DNA of 64,000 nt from Brachyspira hampsonii (GCF_002214805.1 NZ_CP019914.1:1922001-1986000); one strand, 5' to 3'; numbered from the stretch's first letter, positions 45,921-54,581 are shown. Numbers and translations: made by a program. Notes: generated by a model not told the origin, from the letters alone.

Positions 45921-47099
45921 ATGGTAGTAGAGCCAAAAATATTAAATAATATATGTATAACAGCTCATCCATTAGGCTGTGACAAAGAGGTAGAAAATCA
46001 AATTAATTATGTGAAATCACAGCCTAAAGTGAAATCTAATGTTAAGAATGCACTTATATTAGGCGGTTCAGGCGGATACGGACTTGCAAGCAGAATAGCT
46101 ATAGCTTATGGATTAGGTGCTAAAACAATGAGCGTGTCATTTGAAAAAGAAGCTACAGCAAGAAGAACAGCTACACCGGGTTGGTATAATAATGAGGCTT
46201 TTGGTTCTTTTGCTAAAAAAGATGGAATAGAGGATAAAAATTTAATATTAGATGCTTTTTTAAATGCTTCAAAAGAGGAAGTTATTAAAGAAGCTAAAAC
46301 ATTTTTCAATGGCGAAAAAATAGATTTAGTTATATACAGTTTGGCAGCTCCTGTGAGAATGGATGAATCAACAGGAACACTTTACCGTTCATCTTTAAAA
46401 CCTATAGGAAAAAAATATAATGGAATAGGTGTAGATTTTCTTACAGAGGAGTTATTGGAAGTATCTATTGACCCTGCCAATGAAGATGATATAAAATCTA
46501 CTGTAAAAGTTATGGGCGGAGAAGATTGGAAATTATGGACAGATGCTTTGCTTAATGCTGATTTATTAGCAGAAAATGCTATTAATATAGCTTATTCTTA
46601 TATAGGACCTGAAATGACAAAAGCTGTATACAGAGAAGGAACCATAGGAAAAGCTAAGGATCATTTAGAGGCAACAGCATATGAATTGGATAAAGAGATG
46701 CAAGATAAAGTAAAAGGACATGCTTATGTATCAGTAAATAAAGCAGTAGTAACTAGATCTTCAGCAGTTATTCCTACAGTTCCTCTTTACATAGGTATAT
46801 TATTTAAAGTGATGAAAAATAAAGGTATTCATGAGGGATGCATAGAGCAAATGTACAGGCTTTTAAATGAGAAGCTTTTTAATGGCGGAGAAATACCTGT
46901 TGACAGCGAAAACAGAATAAGATTAGATGATTGGGAATTAAGAGAAGATGTTCAAAAAGAAGTTTTGGACTCTTGGAATAAATTGACAAAGGATAATTTG
47001 AAAGAAATAGCTGATTTAGCATTGTTCAGAAAAGACTATATGAATATGCATGGCTTTGATGAGGAAGGTATTGATTATAGCCAAGATGTGCAGATATGA
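45921..47099 (+). CDS. fabV: Trans-2-enoyl-ACP/CoA reductase FabV (Ter-type)
   Basis: The 392 residues match the Treponema Ter and FabV family over the full length: NNICITAHPLGCDKEVENQI, the NADH-binding loop LGGSGGYGLASRIAIAYGLG near 48-66, ATPGWYNNEAFGSFA, VYSLAAPVRMDESTG, VMGGEDWKLWTDALL, YSYIGPEMTKAVYREGTIGK (with the active-site Tyr-x8-Lys) and NHEG-like KGIHEGCIEQMYRL. The enzyme reduces the double bond of trans-2-enoyl-CoA or -ACP with NADH, in fatty-acid synthesis or butyrate-type fermentation. ATAGGAG precedes the ATG. It stands alone with its own terminator. Confidence 0.96.
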   Translation: MVVEPKILNNICITAHPLGCDKEVENQINYVKSQPKVKSNVKNALILGGSGGYGLASRIAIAYGLGAKTMSVSFEKEATARRTATPGWYNNEAFGSFAKKDGIEDKNLILDAFLNASKEEVIKEAKTFFNGEKIDLVIYSLAAPVRMDESTGTLYRSSLKPIGKKYNGIGVDFLTEELLEVSIDPANEDDIKSTVKVMGGEDWKLWTDALLNADLLAENAINIAYSYIGPEMTKAVYREGTIGKAKDHLEATAYELDKEMQDKVKGHAYVSVNKAVVTRSSAVIPTVPLYIGILFKVMKNKGIHEGCIEQMYRLLNEKLFNGGEIPVDSENRIRLDDWELREDVQKEVLDSWNKLTKDNLKEIADLALFRKDYMNMHGFDEEGIDYSQDVQI

Positions 47100-47128
47100 T
47101 TTAATGCTGTAAATTAATATTGATTATT

Positions 47129-47171
47129 AGTGAGGTTTGAATATGTTTTATATTTGAATCTCACTTTTTTC
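47129..47171 (+). terminator. Intrinsic terminator of fabV
   Basis: AGTGAGGTT (47129-47137) pairs with AATCTCACT (47157-47165), one wobble pair, followed by a T-run. It lies 30 bp after the stop. Confidence 0.8.
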
Positions 47172-47187
47172 TTTATTGTACTATTTT

Positions 47188-47392
47188 TAATCCCGCCCTT
47201 TATCCTTATTGATATATTCTGCAATTTATATCTTCTATTTTTTTCTGTTTTTGAAAGAATTTTTTATCTTCCCGCCCAATTTTTTTATAATTTTAAATAT
47301 AATTCACCGCACGTTTTATATAATTTCATATATAGAAAAAATTATAATTCACATTCTATGTATGAATATAAAACATTCAACGTGCGTGTAAT
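47188..47392. repeat. Modular GC-island repeat, arrangement inverted B, A
   Basis: CCCGCCC at 47192 and 47271 (79 apart); CGCACG at 47308 and CGTGCG at 47381 (73 apart); the B-to-A step is 37 bp. It lies between the fabV terminator and the tRNA-Asp promoter. Open frames through it have no ribosome site and are not genes. Confidence 0.85.
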
Positions 47393-47510
47393 TAATATGT
47401 TTATTAATCCTATGTTTTTTATTATATGCTTCTAATTTTGTTATTTATATATTAAATATACAAAAAAAATAATAATAGTGATAATTTTAAAAATTTTTTC
47501 AGTATAATAG

Positions 47511-47538
47511 TTGACAAAAAATATAATTAGTATATAAT
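47511..47538 (+). promoter_or_regulatory. Consensus promoter of the tRNA-Asp/rpsT unit
   Basis: TTGACA at 47511-47516, a 16-bp spacer, then TATAAT at 47533-47538. Transcription would start near 47545, 17 nt before the tRNA. Confidence 0.88.
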
Positions 47539-47561
47539 ACGAAGCATTCCTTAACTAATTT

Positions 47562-47636
47562 GGAGTTGTAGCTCAGTTTGGTTAGAGCGCCTGCCTGTCA
47601 CGCAGGAGGCCGCGGGTTCGAGCCCCGTCAACTCCG
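47562..47636 (+). tRNA. tRNA-Asp (GTC anticodon)
   Basis: The acceptor GGAGTTG pairs with CAACTCC, the D arm has TAGCTCAGTTTGGTTAGAGC, the anticodon stem CCTGC/GCAGG holds CTGTCAC with anticodon GTC, and the T arm has GGGTTCGAGCCCC. The discriminator is G, as expected for Asp. The terminal CCA is not encoded in full. rpsT begins 29 nt downstream with no terminator between. Confidence 0.97.
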
Positions 47637-47665
47637 CATTTTATTTTAACATGGAGTGAATTACA

Positions 47666-47929
47666 ATGCCTAATATAGCTTCTGCATCTAAAAGATTAAG
47701 ACAGAATGAAGTTAGAAATCTTTATAATAGAAAAATTAAAAGTTTTTTAAATACCCAAAAAAAGAAAGTAATTAAAGCTGTAGATAGTAATGATAAAAAT
47801 CTTGCTTCAGAAGAATTTAAAAAATATGCAAGTGCTTTAGATAAAGCTGCTAGAAAATCTGTTATTCATGCTAATAGAGCAGCTGTTAAAAAATCTGATA
47901 TGATGAAAAAAATTAATGCTATGAATTGA
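47666..47929 (+). CDS. rpsT: 30S ribosomal protein S20
   Basis: The 87 basic residues have the S20 signature: MPNIASASKRLRQNEVRNLY, NRKIKSFLNTQKKKVIKAVD, ALDKAARKSVIHANRAAVKK. The protein binds 16S rRNA early in 30S assembly. GGAGTG precedes the ATG. It lies 29 bp after tRNA-Asp on the same strand with no terminator between, so the two seem to share a primary transcript from the promoter at 47511. A strong terminator follows. Confidence 0.97.
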   Translation: MPNIASASKRLRQNEVRNLYNRKIKSFLNTQKKKVIKAVDSNDKNLASEEFKKYASALDKAARKSVIHANRAAVKKSDMMKKINAMN

Positions 47930-47953
47930 TTTTATTTTTTATTAGAAATACAA

Positions 47954-47987
47954 AGACTTATACATCTATATGTATAAGTCTTTTTTA
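47954..47987 (+). terminator. Intrinsic terminator of rpsT
   Basis: AGACTTATACAT (47954-47965) and ATGTATAAGTCT (47970-47981) form a perfect 12-bp stem with a CTAT loop, followed by a T-run. Confidence 0.9.
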
Positions 47988-48203
47988 TTGCTTTATTTTA
48001 TTTTTTAAAAAACATATATTTTTGTAAAAAAATATATATTTTTTATTTCTTCAGATAAATTTTTGTTATTATTATAATACTAGATTTAAGTTGTTTAATA
48101 TATATAGCTTTTATAATAGTTAAGGGTAAATTAATCTATATTTTTTATTATAATATTATCGCTTCTAAATATGATTAAGCCTTAGATAAAAGGGGAAACC
48201 ATT

Positions 48204-48344
48204 ATGATTAATAACTTAAATTTTCTTAATAATAATTATGATGATTCTATGATATTGAACGATGAAGATTATAATTCCTTAATTCAAGAATATAATGATA
48301 TTATTAAGAATAATATATCAGAACAAGAAAATAATATTCATTAA
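48204..48344 (+). CDS. Very small acidic protein (46 residues)
   Basis: A frame from ATG 48204 to TAA 48342-48344 encodes 46 Asn- and Asp-rich residues beginning MINNLNFLNNNYDDSMILND. AGGGGAAA lies 8 nt upstream, a good ribosome site. A hairpin at 48365-48396 follows. No family is recognised. The 270-bp space after rpsT is otherwise AT-rich. Confidence 0.5.
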   Translation: MINNLNFLNNNYDDSMILNDEDYNSLIQEYNDIIKNNISEQENNIH

Positions 48345-48364
48345 AAATATTGAGAATATTATAA

Positions 48365-48396
48365 AGATACCAGCTATGTTATATAGTTGGTATCTT
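48365..48396 (+). terminator. Hairpin after the 46-residue gene
   Basis: AGATACCAGCTAT pairs with ATAGTTGGTATCT over 13 positions (one wobble) around a short loop. The T-run is weak, so termination is possible but not certain. Confidence 0.5.
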
Positions 48397-48454
48397 AGTT
48401 TTGAAAATAGAAAAAATTCTAACATTATAATTATAAAATACGAAAATAAATACT

Positions 48455-48919
48455 ATGAAATATTTAAAATTAATTTTGCTTGTATTTATATTTAATTTAA
48501 ATATATACTCTCAAACTATAACAGAAAATTCTCTGCCTTTGAGAGCAAAAAATTTTTTAAATCTTAATTTTCCCGGAAATAATATAGAATCAGTTTCATT
48601 ATATCAAAATGGCGGAGGATATGAAGTAGATATAGATTTCGGATATAAATTTATTTTTTATAATACCGGACTTTGGAAAAAAATATCTATAATCAATGAT
48701 GAAACTAAAAATATTGGAATACCTAGAAGCTGCATACATAAATCTATGGTTAATGTTATAGATAATGAATATCCTCATTCTAAAATAACTGAGATAGAGC
48801 GTAAAGATAAAAATTTTATTATCAAATTAGATGATAAATATTTAATAGAAATCACAGGATACGGTATTATGATAAGTCAGGAAAATTTAGATAATGAGCA
48901 GACCGATTCCTCTAATTAA
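48455..48919 (+). CDS. Exported PepSY-like (DUF2874-type) protein
   Basis: The 154 residues start with a signal peptide (MKYLKLILLVFIFNLNIYSQ). The mature part has the same two-repeat PepSY-like plan as the gene at 14261: helix LPLRAKNFLNLNFPGNNIES, then strands to FIFYNTGLWKKIS; and helix IHKSMVNVIDNEYPHSKITE, then strands to IKLDDKYLIEITGYG. Function unknown. The ribosome site is weak. Its last 4 bp overlap the end of the convergent TPR gene on the other strand. Confidence 0.7.
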   Translation: MKYLKLILLVFIFNLNIYSQTITENSLPLRAKNFLNLNFPGNNIESVSLYQNGGGYEVDIDFGYKFIFYNTGLWKKISIINDETKNIGIPRSCIHKSMVNVIDNEYPHSKITEIERKDKNFIIKLDDKYLIEITGYGIMISQENLDNEQTDSSN

Positions 48920-49920
48920 GATGTTATTTCTTTAGCCTTATTGAATGCTATTATAGATTTATCTCTATCACCAATAGCATTGTAAGTGTTAGCAAGCAAT
49001 ATATAAACTTCTTTATTGCTACTGTCTAATTTAACACATTCTTCCAACACATTTACCGCATTGTCATAAAGTCCTGCTGAATAATATGAAAGACCTAAAG
49101 AATAATAAGAAGATGAATGGCTATTATTCATTTCTATAGATTTATTTAAATATGATATAGCATTTATATAATCTTTAGTCTCATATAAAGAAATTCCAAT
49201 ATAATAGTATAACAGATAATCCTTATTATCTATATTCAAAGCACTATTAAAAGAAGATACAGCATTATCAAAATCATTAAGCATAAAGAAACATAGTCCC
49301 ATATTAAAATAGGCAAAATAGTTATTTTTTTCTACTTCTATCACTTTTTTTAATATATCTATAGACTTCTTATATTCGTATTTATCTTTATATGAAATAG
49401 CAAGCATATATAGGCTAGTATAATCATACTTATTTAGCTCTATAGCCCTTTCAAAAGATTCTATAGCCTCATCTGTTTTTTTTAGGTTATACATAGCTAT
49501 ACCCAAAGTACGCCAATTAAGATATTCTTTTGGAGCTATCATAAAAGATTTATTTAATACATTTACTGCATCTTCATATCTTCCAACTTCTACATAGCAT
49601 TTTCCAAGCCAATTAAGGCTTATATAATCATTATTTTCTATTTCACAGGCTTTTTCAAGATGTGCTATAGCATTATAATAATTATTTATCTTAGTATATG
49701 ATATTCCTATAAGTCGCCATATAGAATAATCATTATCATTTATGAGTAATGCCTCTTTAAAAAGTTCAATAGCTTCTTTATGATTGCCTAATTGAGTATA
49801 AAAAACTCCGAAATCTACTCTAGCTTTATGATTATGAGGCTCTCTATTACATATTTCTTTATAATTAGATATCATATTATCTATTTTATTTTGAAGACTA
49901 TAATCTGATGAATTGTCCAT
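48916..49920 (-). CDS. Tetratricopeptide-repeat protein
   Basis: The 334 residues consist almost entirely of about nine consecutive 34-residue TPR motifs, for example YTQLGNHKEAIELFKEALLI, GKCYVEVGRYEDAVNVLNKS, GIAMYNLKKTDEAIESFERA, GLCFFMLNDFDNAVSSFNSA and GLSYYSAGLYDNAVNVLEEC. There is no signal peptide or membrane helix, so it is expected in the cytoplasm as a protein-interaction scaffold. The partner is not evident from the neighbourhood: it is convergent with the PepSY-like gene and divergent from the oxidoreductase gene at 50133. Confidence 0.92.
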   Translation of the reverse strand: MDNSSDYSLQNKIDNMISNYKEICNREPHNHKARVDFGVFYTQLGNHKEAIELFKEALLINDNDYSIWRLIGISYTKINNYYNAIAHLEKACEIENNDYISLNWLGKCYVEVGRYEDAVNVLNKSFMIAPKEYLNWRTLGIAMYNLKKTDEAIESFERAIELNKYDYTSLYMLAISYKDKYEYKKSIDILKKVIEVEKNNYFAYFNMGLCFFMLNDFDNAVSSFNSALNIDNKDYLLYYYIGISLYETKDYINAISYLNKSIEMNNSHSSSYYSLGLSYYSAGLYDNAVNVLEECVKLDSSNKEVYILLANTYNAIGDRDKSIIAFNKAKEITS

Positions 49921-50075
49921 AATTGATTTGATTTCCCTAAAAATAATTATACATATAATAGTATATCTTTAAGTTAATTTTTTCAACTTTTAATTTTAAT
50001 ATATTTTTTTTAAAAATTAAAATATCATTGTAATTTGAAAAAATTTTATTATATTACTTAAATGAGCAATAAAAA

Positions 50076-50104
50076 TTGACAAACCTATTATTTTTGAATA
50101 TACT
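50076..50104 (+). promoter_or_regulatory. Consensus promoter of the CoA-disulfide-reductase-like gene
   Basis: TTGACA at 50076-50081, a 17-bp spacer, then TATACT at 50099-50104. AAGGAG at 50121 gives the ribosome site. ACCTAT (50083) and ATAGGT (50109) flank the -10 box as a possible operator. Confidence 0.82.
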
Positions 50105-50132
50105 ATATATAGGTATATAAAAGGAGTTAAAA

Positions 50133-51473
50133 ATGAAAAAAGTTATAATAATAGGAGGCGTTGCTGCCGGAATGAGTGCAGCTGCAAAGGCTAGAAGATT
50201 AGATAAAGAGGCTATTATTACAGTTTATGAAAAAACTGATGTTGTATCTTGGGGGGCATGCGGCATGCCTTATTATGTAGGCGGTTTTTATGAAAGTCCT
50301 AATACTATGATAGCAAGAACTGCTGAGGCTACTATAAAGTCTGGAATAGACTTAAAAGTTAAGCATGAAGTTTTGAAAATAGATGCTAAAAATAAAAAGG
50401 TATTGGTTAAAGATATAATAAATAACAAAGAATTTGAAGATAATTATGATTCGCTTCTTATAGCTACAGGGGCAAAATCAATAATACCTAATATACCAAA
50501 TATCAATATAGGTAATGTATCAACTTTAAAAGATTTTAGCGACTCTATTAATATGAGAGAAAAAATGAAAGATGCTAATATAAAAAATGTTGTAATATTA
50601 GGTGCCGGATTTATAGCCATTGAGGCGGCTCATGCTTTGAAGCATATAGGAAAGAATGTTACTATTATACAGCGTTCAGACAGAGTATTCGGAAATAAAT
50701 TTGACAAAGAGTTTTCTGATATGGTGATAGAACATATAAAAGAAAATGCCAACTTACATCTAAATGAAAAAGTTCAGTCATTAGAAGCTGACAACAATAA
50801 TAATGTGAAAGCAGTTGTTACAGACAAAGGAAAATATGATGCCGATTATGTTGTTGTTGCTATAGGAGTTAAACCTAATACTGATTTAGCTAAGGATGCC
50901 GGCATAAAATTAATGGATAATGGGGCTATATTAGTTGATAGGGAAGGAAAAACAAATATTGATTCTATATATGCTGCTGGGGATTGTGCTAGTATATATG
51001 ATAAAGTATTGAATGATCAGACTTATGCTGCACTCGCTACAGGAGCAAATAAATTGGGAAGAATGGTTGCTAGTAATTTAGTAGGAGGACATGAAAAGTT
51101 TATAGGAAGTTTAACTAGTGCATGCATACTTGCTTTTGAACTTGAAGCTGCAAGAACAGGAATAACAGAAGAAGAAGCTAAAAAAAGAAATATTAACTAT
51201 AAAACTGTTACTGTAAAAGATTTAGATCACACTCATTATTATCCTGATTATCAGGACTTGCATATAAAACTTGTATATTTAGCTGACAGCAGAAAGATAA
51301 TAGGAGGTCAGATATTAGGAAAAAGAGGTGCTGTATTGAGGGCTGATGTTATAGCTGCTTGTATATATGCTGGGCTTACTGTAGATGAATTAGGAATGCT
51401 CGATTTGTGTTATGCTCCTCCTTTTGCAAGGACTTGGGATTCTTTGAATGTGGCTGGAAATGCGGCTAAATAA
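50133..51473 (+). CDS. CoA-disulfide reductase/NADH oxidase family flavoprotein
   Basis: The 446 residues form a FAD- and NAD(P)H-binding pyridine-nucleotide disulfide oxidoreductase of the single-cysteine type. The N-terminal FAD loop is IIGGVAAGMSAAAKARR. The active-site Cys lies in SWGACGMPYYVGG near 43-46. The NAD(P) loop is VVILGAGFIAIEAAHAL near 150-166, and the second FAD motif is IYAAGDCASI near 280. The dimerisation domain ends with LCYAPPFARTWDSLNVAGNA, a CoA-disulfide-reductase-type tail. It would reduce CoA disulfide, persulfide or O2 and so protect an anaerobe from oxidative stress; which acceptor is used cannot be settled. Confidence 0.88.
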   Translation: MKKVIIIGGVAAGMSAAAKARRLDKEAIITVYEKTDVVSWGACGMPYYVGGFYESPNTMIARTAEATIKSGIDLKVKHEVLKIDAKNKKVLVKDIINNKEFEDNYDSLLIATGAKSIIPNIPNINIGNVSTLKDFSDSINMREKMKDANIKNVVILGAGFIAIEAAHALKHIGKNVTIIQRSDRVFGNKFDKEFSDMVIEHIKENANLHLNEKVQSLEADNNNNVKAVVTDKGKYDADYVVVAIGVKPNTDLAKDAGIKLMDNGAILVDREGKTNIDSIYAAGDCASIYDKVLNDQTYAALATGANKLGRMVASNLVGGHEKFIGSLTSACILAFELEAARTGITEEEAKKRNINYKTVTVKDLDHTHYYPDYQDLHIKLVYLADSRKIIGGQILGKRGAVLRADVIAACIYAGLTVDELGMLDLCYAPPFARTWDSLNVAGNAAK

Positions 51474-51480
51474 ATAATTT

Positions 51481-51520
51481 AAACCATGCTGCACAATATT
51501 AATTGCGGTATGGTTTTTTT
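51481..51520 (+). terminator. Intrinsic terminator of the flavoprotein gene
   Basis: AAACCATGCTGCA (51481-51493) pairs with TGCGGTATGGTTT (51504-51516) using wobble pairs, followed by T. Confidence 0.8.
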
Positions 51521-51529
51521 GATTTATTT

Positions 51530-51845
51530 TCACTTCCCCCCTTTATATTTTTTGCTTTATTTTGTTATTGCTGAATTCTTCTTCTTTTTTATCTCAAAGG
51601 AAAATATAGAGTCCCACCCAAGTTTTTTTGAATTTATGATTCTTTAACCGTACGCAGAATGAAACTGTAAATATATATTCATTAATAATAACATGTTAAT
51701 TATATAAAAAATTTGTTTACCGTGCGTGAAATAGATTTAAAATTAAAAAAACACTTGGGCGGGTATGCTTTTTCTCTATAGACTTTAAACATATATAAAG
51801 TAGAAATTTATATTTAAATATTGAATTAAAAAGGGCGGGGTATGT
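51530..51845. repeat. Modular GC-island repeat, arrangement inverted B, inverted A, B
   Basis: Inverted B: C-run at 51535 and CCCACCC at 51613 (78 apart). A in reverse: CGTACG at 51649 and CGTGCG at 51721 (72 apart). B: GGGCGGG at 51757 and 51833 (76 apart). Steps are 36 and 36 bp. The whole element is a large nested inverted repeat centred on A. Confidence 0.88.
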
Positions 51846-51856
51846 AAATAAAATTT

Positions 51857-51919
51857 TTAATATCCTATTGCAAGTAATTCTATAATTGTATAATAGTACA
51901 ACTTACAATAGGATATTAA
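51857..51919 (-). terminator. Hairpin at the end of the rubrerythrin gene
   Basis: TTAATATCCTATTG (51857-51870) and CAATAGGATATTAA (51906-51919) form a perfect 14-bp stem around a 35-nt loop. On the minus strand a U-containing run follows. It starts 8 bp after the stop at 51927. Confidence 0.6.
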
Positions 51920-51926
51920 GAATTAA

Positions 51927-52418
51927 TTATTGATTTTTTATACGATGCTTACATACCGGGCATATTGGAGGATTTTCATTTTCAGAATCTATATAACCGC
52001 ATATATCACATTGCCAATTTGGTATATCCACTTTAGTATCTCTAAGCAAACTTTGAAATTGCTTTTTATGTCCGTCCTCTATTCTAGCAACATTCATAAA
52101 AGCCATAGCTAAATCATCAAAGCCCTCTTCTTGTGCTGTTTTAGCATAAGAAAGATACATATCTATAGATTCGTAATTTTCATTGATTATAGACTCTTTT
52201 AAATTTTCTTCAGTGCTAAGTATACCATGAAAGTTTTTAAACCATATCTTAGCATGTTCCTGTTCGTTTCTGGCAAATTTTTCATATATAGCTGCTACAT
52301 CCTCTCTCCCTTCTTCACGGGCTTTTTCAGCATAATACATATATCTGCATCTAGCCATAGCCTCACCTATAAAAGCGTTTCTCAAATTAACTTCAGTTTT
52401 AGATCCTTTTAATTTCAT
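51927..52418 (-). CDS. rbr: Rubrerythrin
   Basis: In its 163 residues a ferritin-like four-helix domain (1-130) supplies di-iron ligands in two ExxH-type helices: AFIGEAMARCRYMYYAEKA, FARNEQEHAKIWF, YAKTAQEEGFDDLAMAF and VARIEDGHKKQF. A C-terminal rubredoxin-like iron site follows, with CDICGY (about 136-141) and CPVCKH (about 153-158). Rubrerythrin reduces hydrogen peroxide in anaerobes with electrons from rubredoxin. It is shorter than the classical enzyme. GGAGG precedes the ATG. It is separate from the riboflavin operon upstream. Confidence 0.95.
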   Translation of the reverse strand: MKLKGSKTEVNLRNAFIGEAMARCRYMYYAEKAREEGREDVAAIYEKFARNEQEHAKIWFKNFHGILSTEENLKESIINENYESIDMYLSYAKTAQEEGFDDLAMAFMNVARIEDGHKKQFQSLLRDTKVDIPNWQCDICGYIDSENENPPICPVCKHRIKNQ

Positions 52419-52540
52419 ACTAGCCTCCGTTATAGATAATTATTATTAAAAAGTATTATATACTAAATAATAAAAAAGTATATAATTATAATATTGAATT
52501 TATATTAAATATAACAAATAATACAAATTTAAGACAATAA

Positions 52541-52580
52541 AAAAACAAGAGCTATAAAGAGAATTTTAGCCCTTGTTTTT
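52541..52580 (-). terminator. Intrinsic terminator of the riboflavin operon (after ribH)
   Basis: AAAAACAAGAGCT (52541-52553) pairs with AGCCCTTGTTTTT (52568-52580) with one mismatch-type pair. The minus strand ends in a U-run. It lies 28 bp after the ribH stop. Confidence 0.85.
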
Positions 52581-52607
52581 ATGATATAGTATATTAGTAA
52601 GATTATA

Positions 52608-53078
52608 TTATTTTTCTATTTCTCTGATTAGGTTTACCATTTCAATAGCACCCATAGCAGAATCAAAACCTTTGTTTCCAGCTTTAGTACCAGCTCTTTC
52701 AATAGCCTGCTCAATGTTTTCAGTAGTTAAAACTCCGAACATTACAGGTACATCAGAGTTAAGCGAAACATTAGCAATACCTTTAGATACTTCAGCACAA
52801 ACATAATCATAATGAGTAGTAGAGCCTCTTATAACAGCACCAAGACATATAACAGCATCATATTTTTTGGATTTAGCCATTTTAGAAGCTATTAGAGGTA
52901 TCTCAAAAGCACCCGGCACCCAAGCAACAGAAATATCATCGTCTTTGATATTATGACGAGATAAAGCATCCAAAGCACCACCCAAAAGTTTAGAAACAAT
53001 AAATTCATTGAATCTGGCACATACTATACCAATTTTAATTGGTTTTTCACTAACGAGTTTTCCTTCAAAAGTTTTCAT
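52608..53078 (-). CDS. ribH: 6,7-dimethyl-8-ribityllumazine synthase
   Basis: The 156 residues match lumazine synthase: [81 protein letters not shown]. It condenses the ribityl-aminouracil with 3,4-dihydroxybutanone 4-phosphate, the penultimate step of riboflavin synthesis, probably as an icosahedral or pentameric assembly. AAAGGA precedes the ATG. A 0.6-kb repeat-rich spacer and the secreted orf at 53687 separate it from ribBA, so its coupling to the operon depends on read-through. Confidence 0.96.
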   Translation of the reverse strand: MKTFEGKLVSEKPIKIGIVCARFNEFIVSKLLGGALDALSRHNIKDDDISVAWVPGAFEIPLIASKMAKSKKYDAVICLGAVIRGSTTHYDYVCAEVSKGIANVSLNSDVPVMFGVLTTENIEQAIERAGTKAGNKGFDSAMGAIEMVNLIREIEK

Positions 53079-53109
53079 CTTAACTATCCTTTATTATTGT
53101 TATTATTAG

Positions 53110-53190
53110 GTCTTAATATTTTTATTGGGGTTTCACCCCAAGCCCCAGTTCTTTTGGTGACCCAAAGAACCAAAAAGACTGCAGTTTTCA
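53110..53190. repeat. Dispersed hairpin repeat (TTTTTGGTTCTTTT family, inverted)
   Basis: The reverse complement repeats the segment at 17030-17090: TGCAGTCTTTTTGGTTCTTT, followed by a hairpin and a G-rich tract ending GGGGTGAAACCCC. This is one of the units filling the 608-bp ribH spacer. Confidence 0.65.
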
Positions 53191-53269
53191 TATTTGACTT
53201 TTTTTCATAAAACTTAATAATTTTCTTACACTGTCTTATTGTAGTTTAAAAATATTTATAAGTCATCCG

Positions 53270-53360
53270 TTATTATAAGCTAACAACTAAAGCACTGACT
53301 CTTATGCAAAGGTATTATGAGAAAACTTGTTCGTTACTACACTCACAAGTTTTTTATTTA
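53270..53360. repeat. Dispersed hairpin repeat (AAAACTTGTTCGTT family)
   Basis: AAAACTTGT near 53322-53330 pairs with ACAAGTTTT near 53345-53353. The arms flank TCGTT and ACTC motifs. The stretch before it (TAAGCTAACAACTAAAG at 53276) resembles the inner stem of the tandem units at 27724 and the element at 54586. Confidence 0.6.
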
Positions 53361-53416
53361 GTTTATACCTAAACAAATATATTTTGTAAATTTTATTTTT
53401 TATATTGTCATTATTT

Positions 53417-53690
53417 TCGGGGACTAGCCCCCGAACCCCCACTTCTTTTGGACGCTGTCCGCCCGTGGCGTGCCACAAAGAAGCAAAAAGGCTATATTTG
53501 AGCTTAATTTTAATAATTTATATTACATGTAAAATAAAGTTAGTATGATTTAGTACTAATTTTACACTTGCACTTTTTGGTTCTTTTTGCGGCGGGAAAA
53601 AGAACAATAAAAAATTGACAAACTTAAAAATTTTTAGTATATATAGTTTTCAAAATCTTGTAATTTTTTATTATTTCTATTCTCTTTTAA
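53417..53690. repeat. Repeat-rich remainder of the ribH spacer
   Basis: It contains GGGGACTAGCCCCC, CTTCTTTTG...CAAAGAAG and GTTCTTTTTGCGGCGGGAAAAAGAAC-type hairpins, and then TTGACAAACTTAAAAAT plus TATAGTTTTCAAAATCTTG, which recurs near 54755. Some GC-rich segments are compositional outliers. No gene is visible in it. Confidence 0.6.
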
Positions 53691-54556
53691 TAGCCTCCGT
53701 TTTCAAGTTTTACCTGCGAACCATGCACAAAGCCATGAATTGCATCTTTTCCGTCTTCAGCCTCTGGAGGAAGATAAAATACTTCAAGCCACTTTGTTTC
53801 GATATCTTTATAATTCTCATAATCAATACCTGCTCCATTGATAGATAATAAAACTCCCCCATTATAAATCATATCTCTTTTCAAAATCTTTCCTATTATT
53901 TTTCCATTTGCTTTATATCTTATATTCACATAATTGTCTTTAGAATTATATTGAAGTTCGTTGTAAGAAACATTTCCTGAATTATAATTATTTTTACTAA
54001 AATACTTTGTTTCTACATCACCTAAAGCCTTAAAACCTACAATATCACCGTAAGCCTCTCTTCCTGCATCACCTTCTTCATAAAAACGATAATTTCTAAT
54101 TGTAACTTCAGCTCTTACAGCAGCAATGCCTAAAAATCTTTTATTCAAAGGTTCTGGTAATTTTACTTCAATATTTTCTAATAAAACACCAAAATCCAAT
54201 CTGTCAAATTCAACGCCGCTAAAATCCCAAGAATCACCATATTTAGAAGCACATTGATTTTTCAAATCCATTTCAAATGAAGCATATAAAAAAGGAAGAT
54301 CTACATTATTATCAGGATAAAATCTCAAAGCAGTATAATTATCTCCCATATCATCATTATCAGATCTTTCAAGAACTCCTGTTAATGTAATCTCTCCATC
54401 AAAATAAACCATACCATAATCGTTTACATCATAAGCTTGCATTGTATTTTTTGTCACTTTACCATTATCGCTTAAAAGTTCAGAAAAATACGCTTCACTA
54501 GGCGGAAATGCCCATAAGAAATTAATGCTTAAAAGAAATAAAATAATTTTTTTCAT
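53687..54556 (-). CDS. Exported protein of unknown function inside the riboflavin operon
   Basis: About 289 residues from ATG 54556, which AGGAA precedes; an upstream in-frame ATG at 54571 lies before that site. A signal peptide (MKKIILFLLSINFLWA, cleavage near AFPPS) shows export. The mature part has repeated beta-type segments (MVYFDGEITLTGVLER, LDFGVLLENIEVKLPEP, YVNIRYKANGKIIGKIL) and no recognised family. It has no evident link to riboflavin, yet lies between ribBA and ribH on the same strand, bordered on both sides by dispersed hairpin repeats, so it was probably inserted. Confidence 0.65.
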   Translation of the reverse strand: MKKIILFLLSINFLWAFPPSEAYFSELLSDNGKVTKNTMQAYDVNDYGMVYFDGEITLTGVLERSDNDDMGDNYTALRFYPDNNVDLPFLYASFEMDLKNQCASKYGDSWDFSGVEFDRLDFGVLLENIEVKLPEPLNKRFLGIAAVRAEVTIRNYRFYEEGDAGREAYGDIVGFKALGDVETKYFSKNNYNSGNVSYNELQYNSKDNYVNIRYKANGKIIGKILKRDMIYNGGVLLSINGAGIDYENYKDIETKWLEVFYLPPEAEDGKDAIHGFVHGSQVKLENGGY

Positions 54557-54581
54557 AATAATTCCTATCATATATAAAAAA

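Noticed and set aside
47130-47435. Hydrophobic open frame after fabV
   Set aside because: It overlaps the fabV terminator and a modular repeat, has no ribosome site, and its Phe/Ile/Tyr content simply reflects AT-rich DNA.
53615-53848. Plus-strand open frame over the end of the secreted orf
   Set aside because: It runs through repeat DNA and opposite the signal-peptide protein, without a ribosome site.
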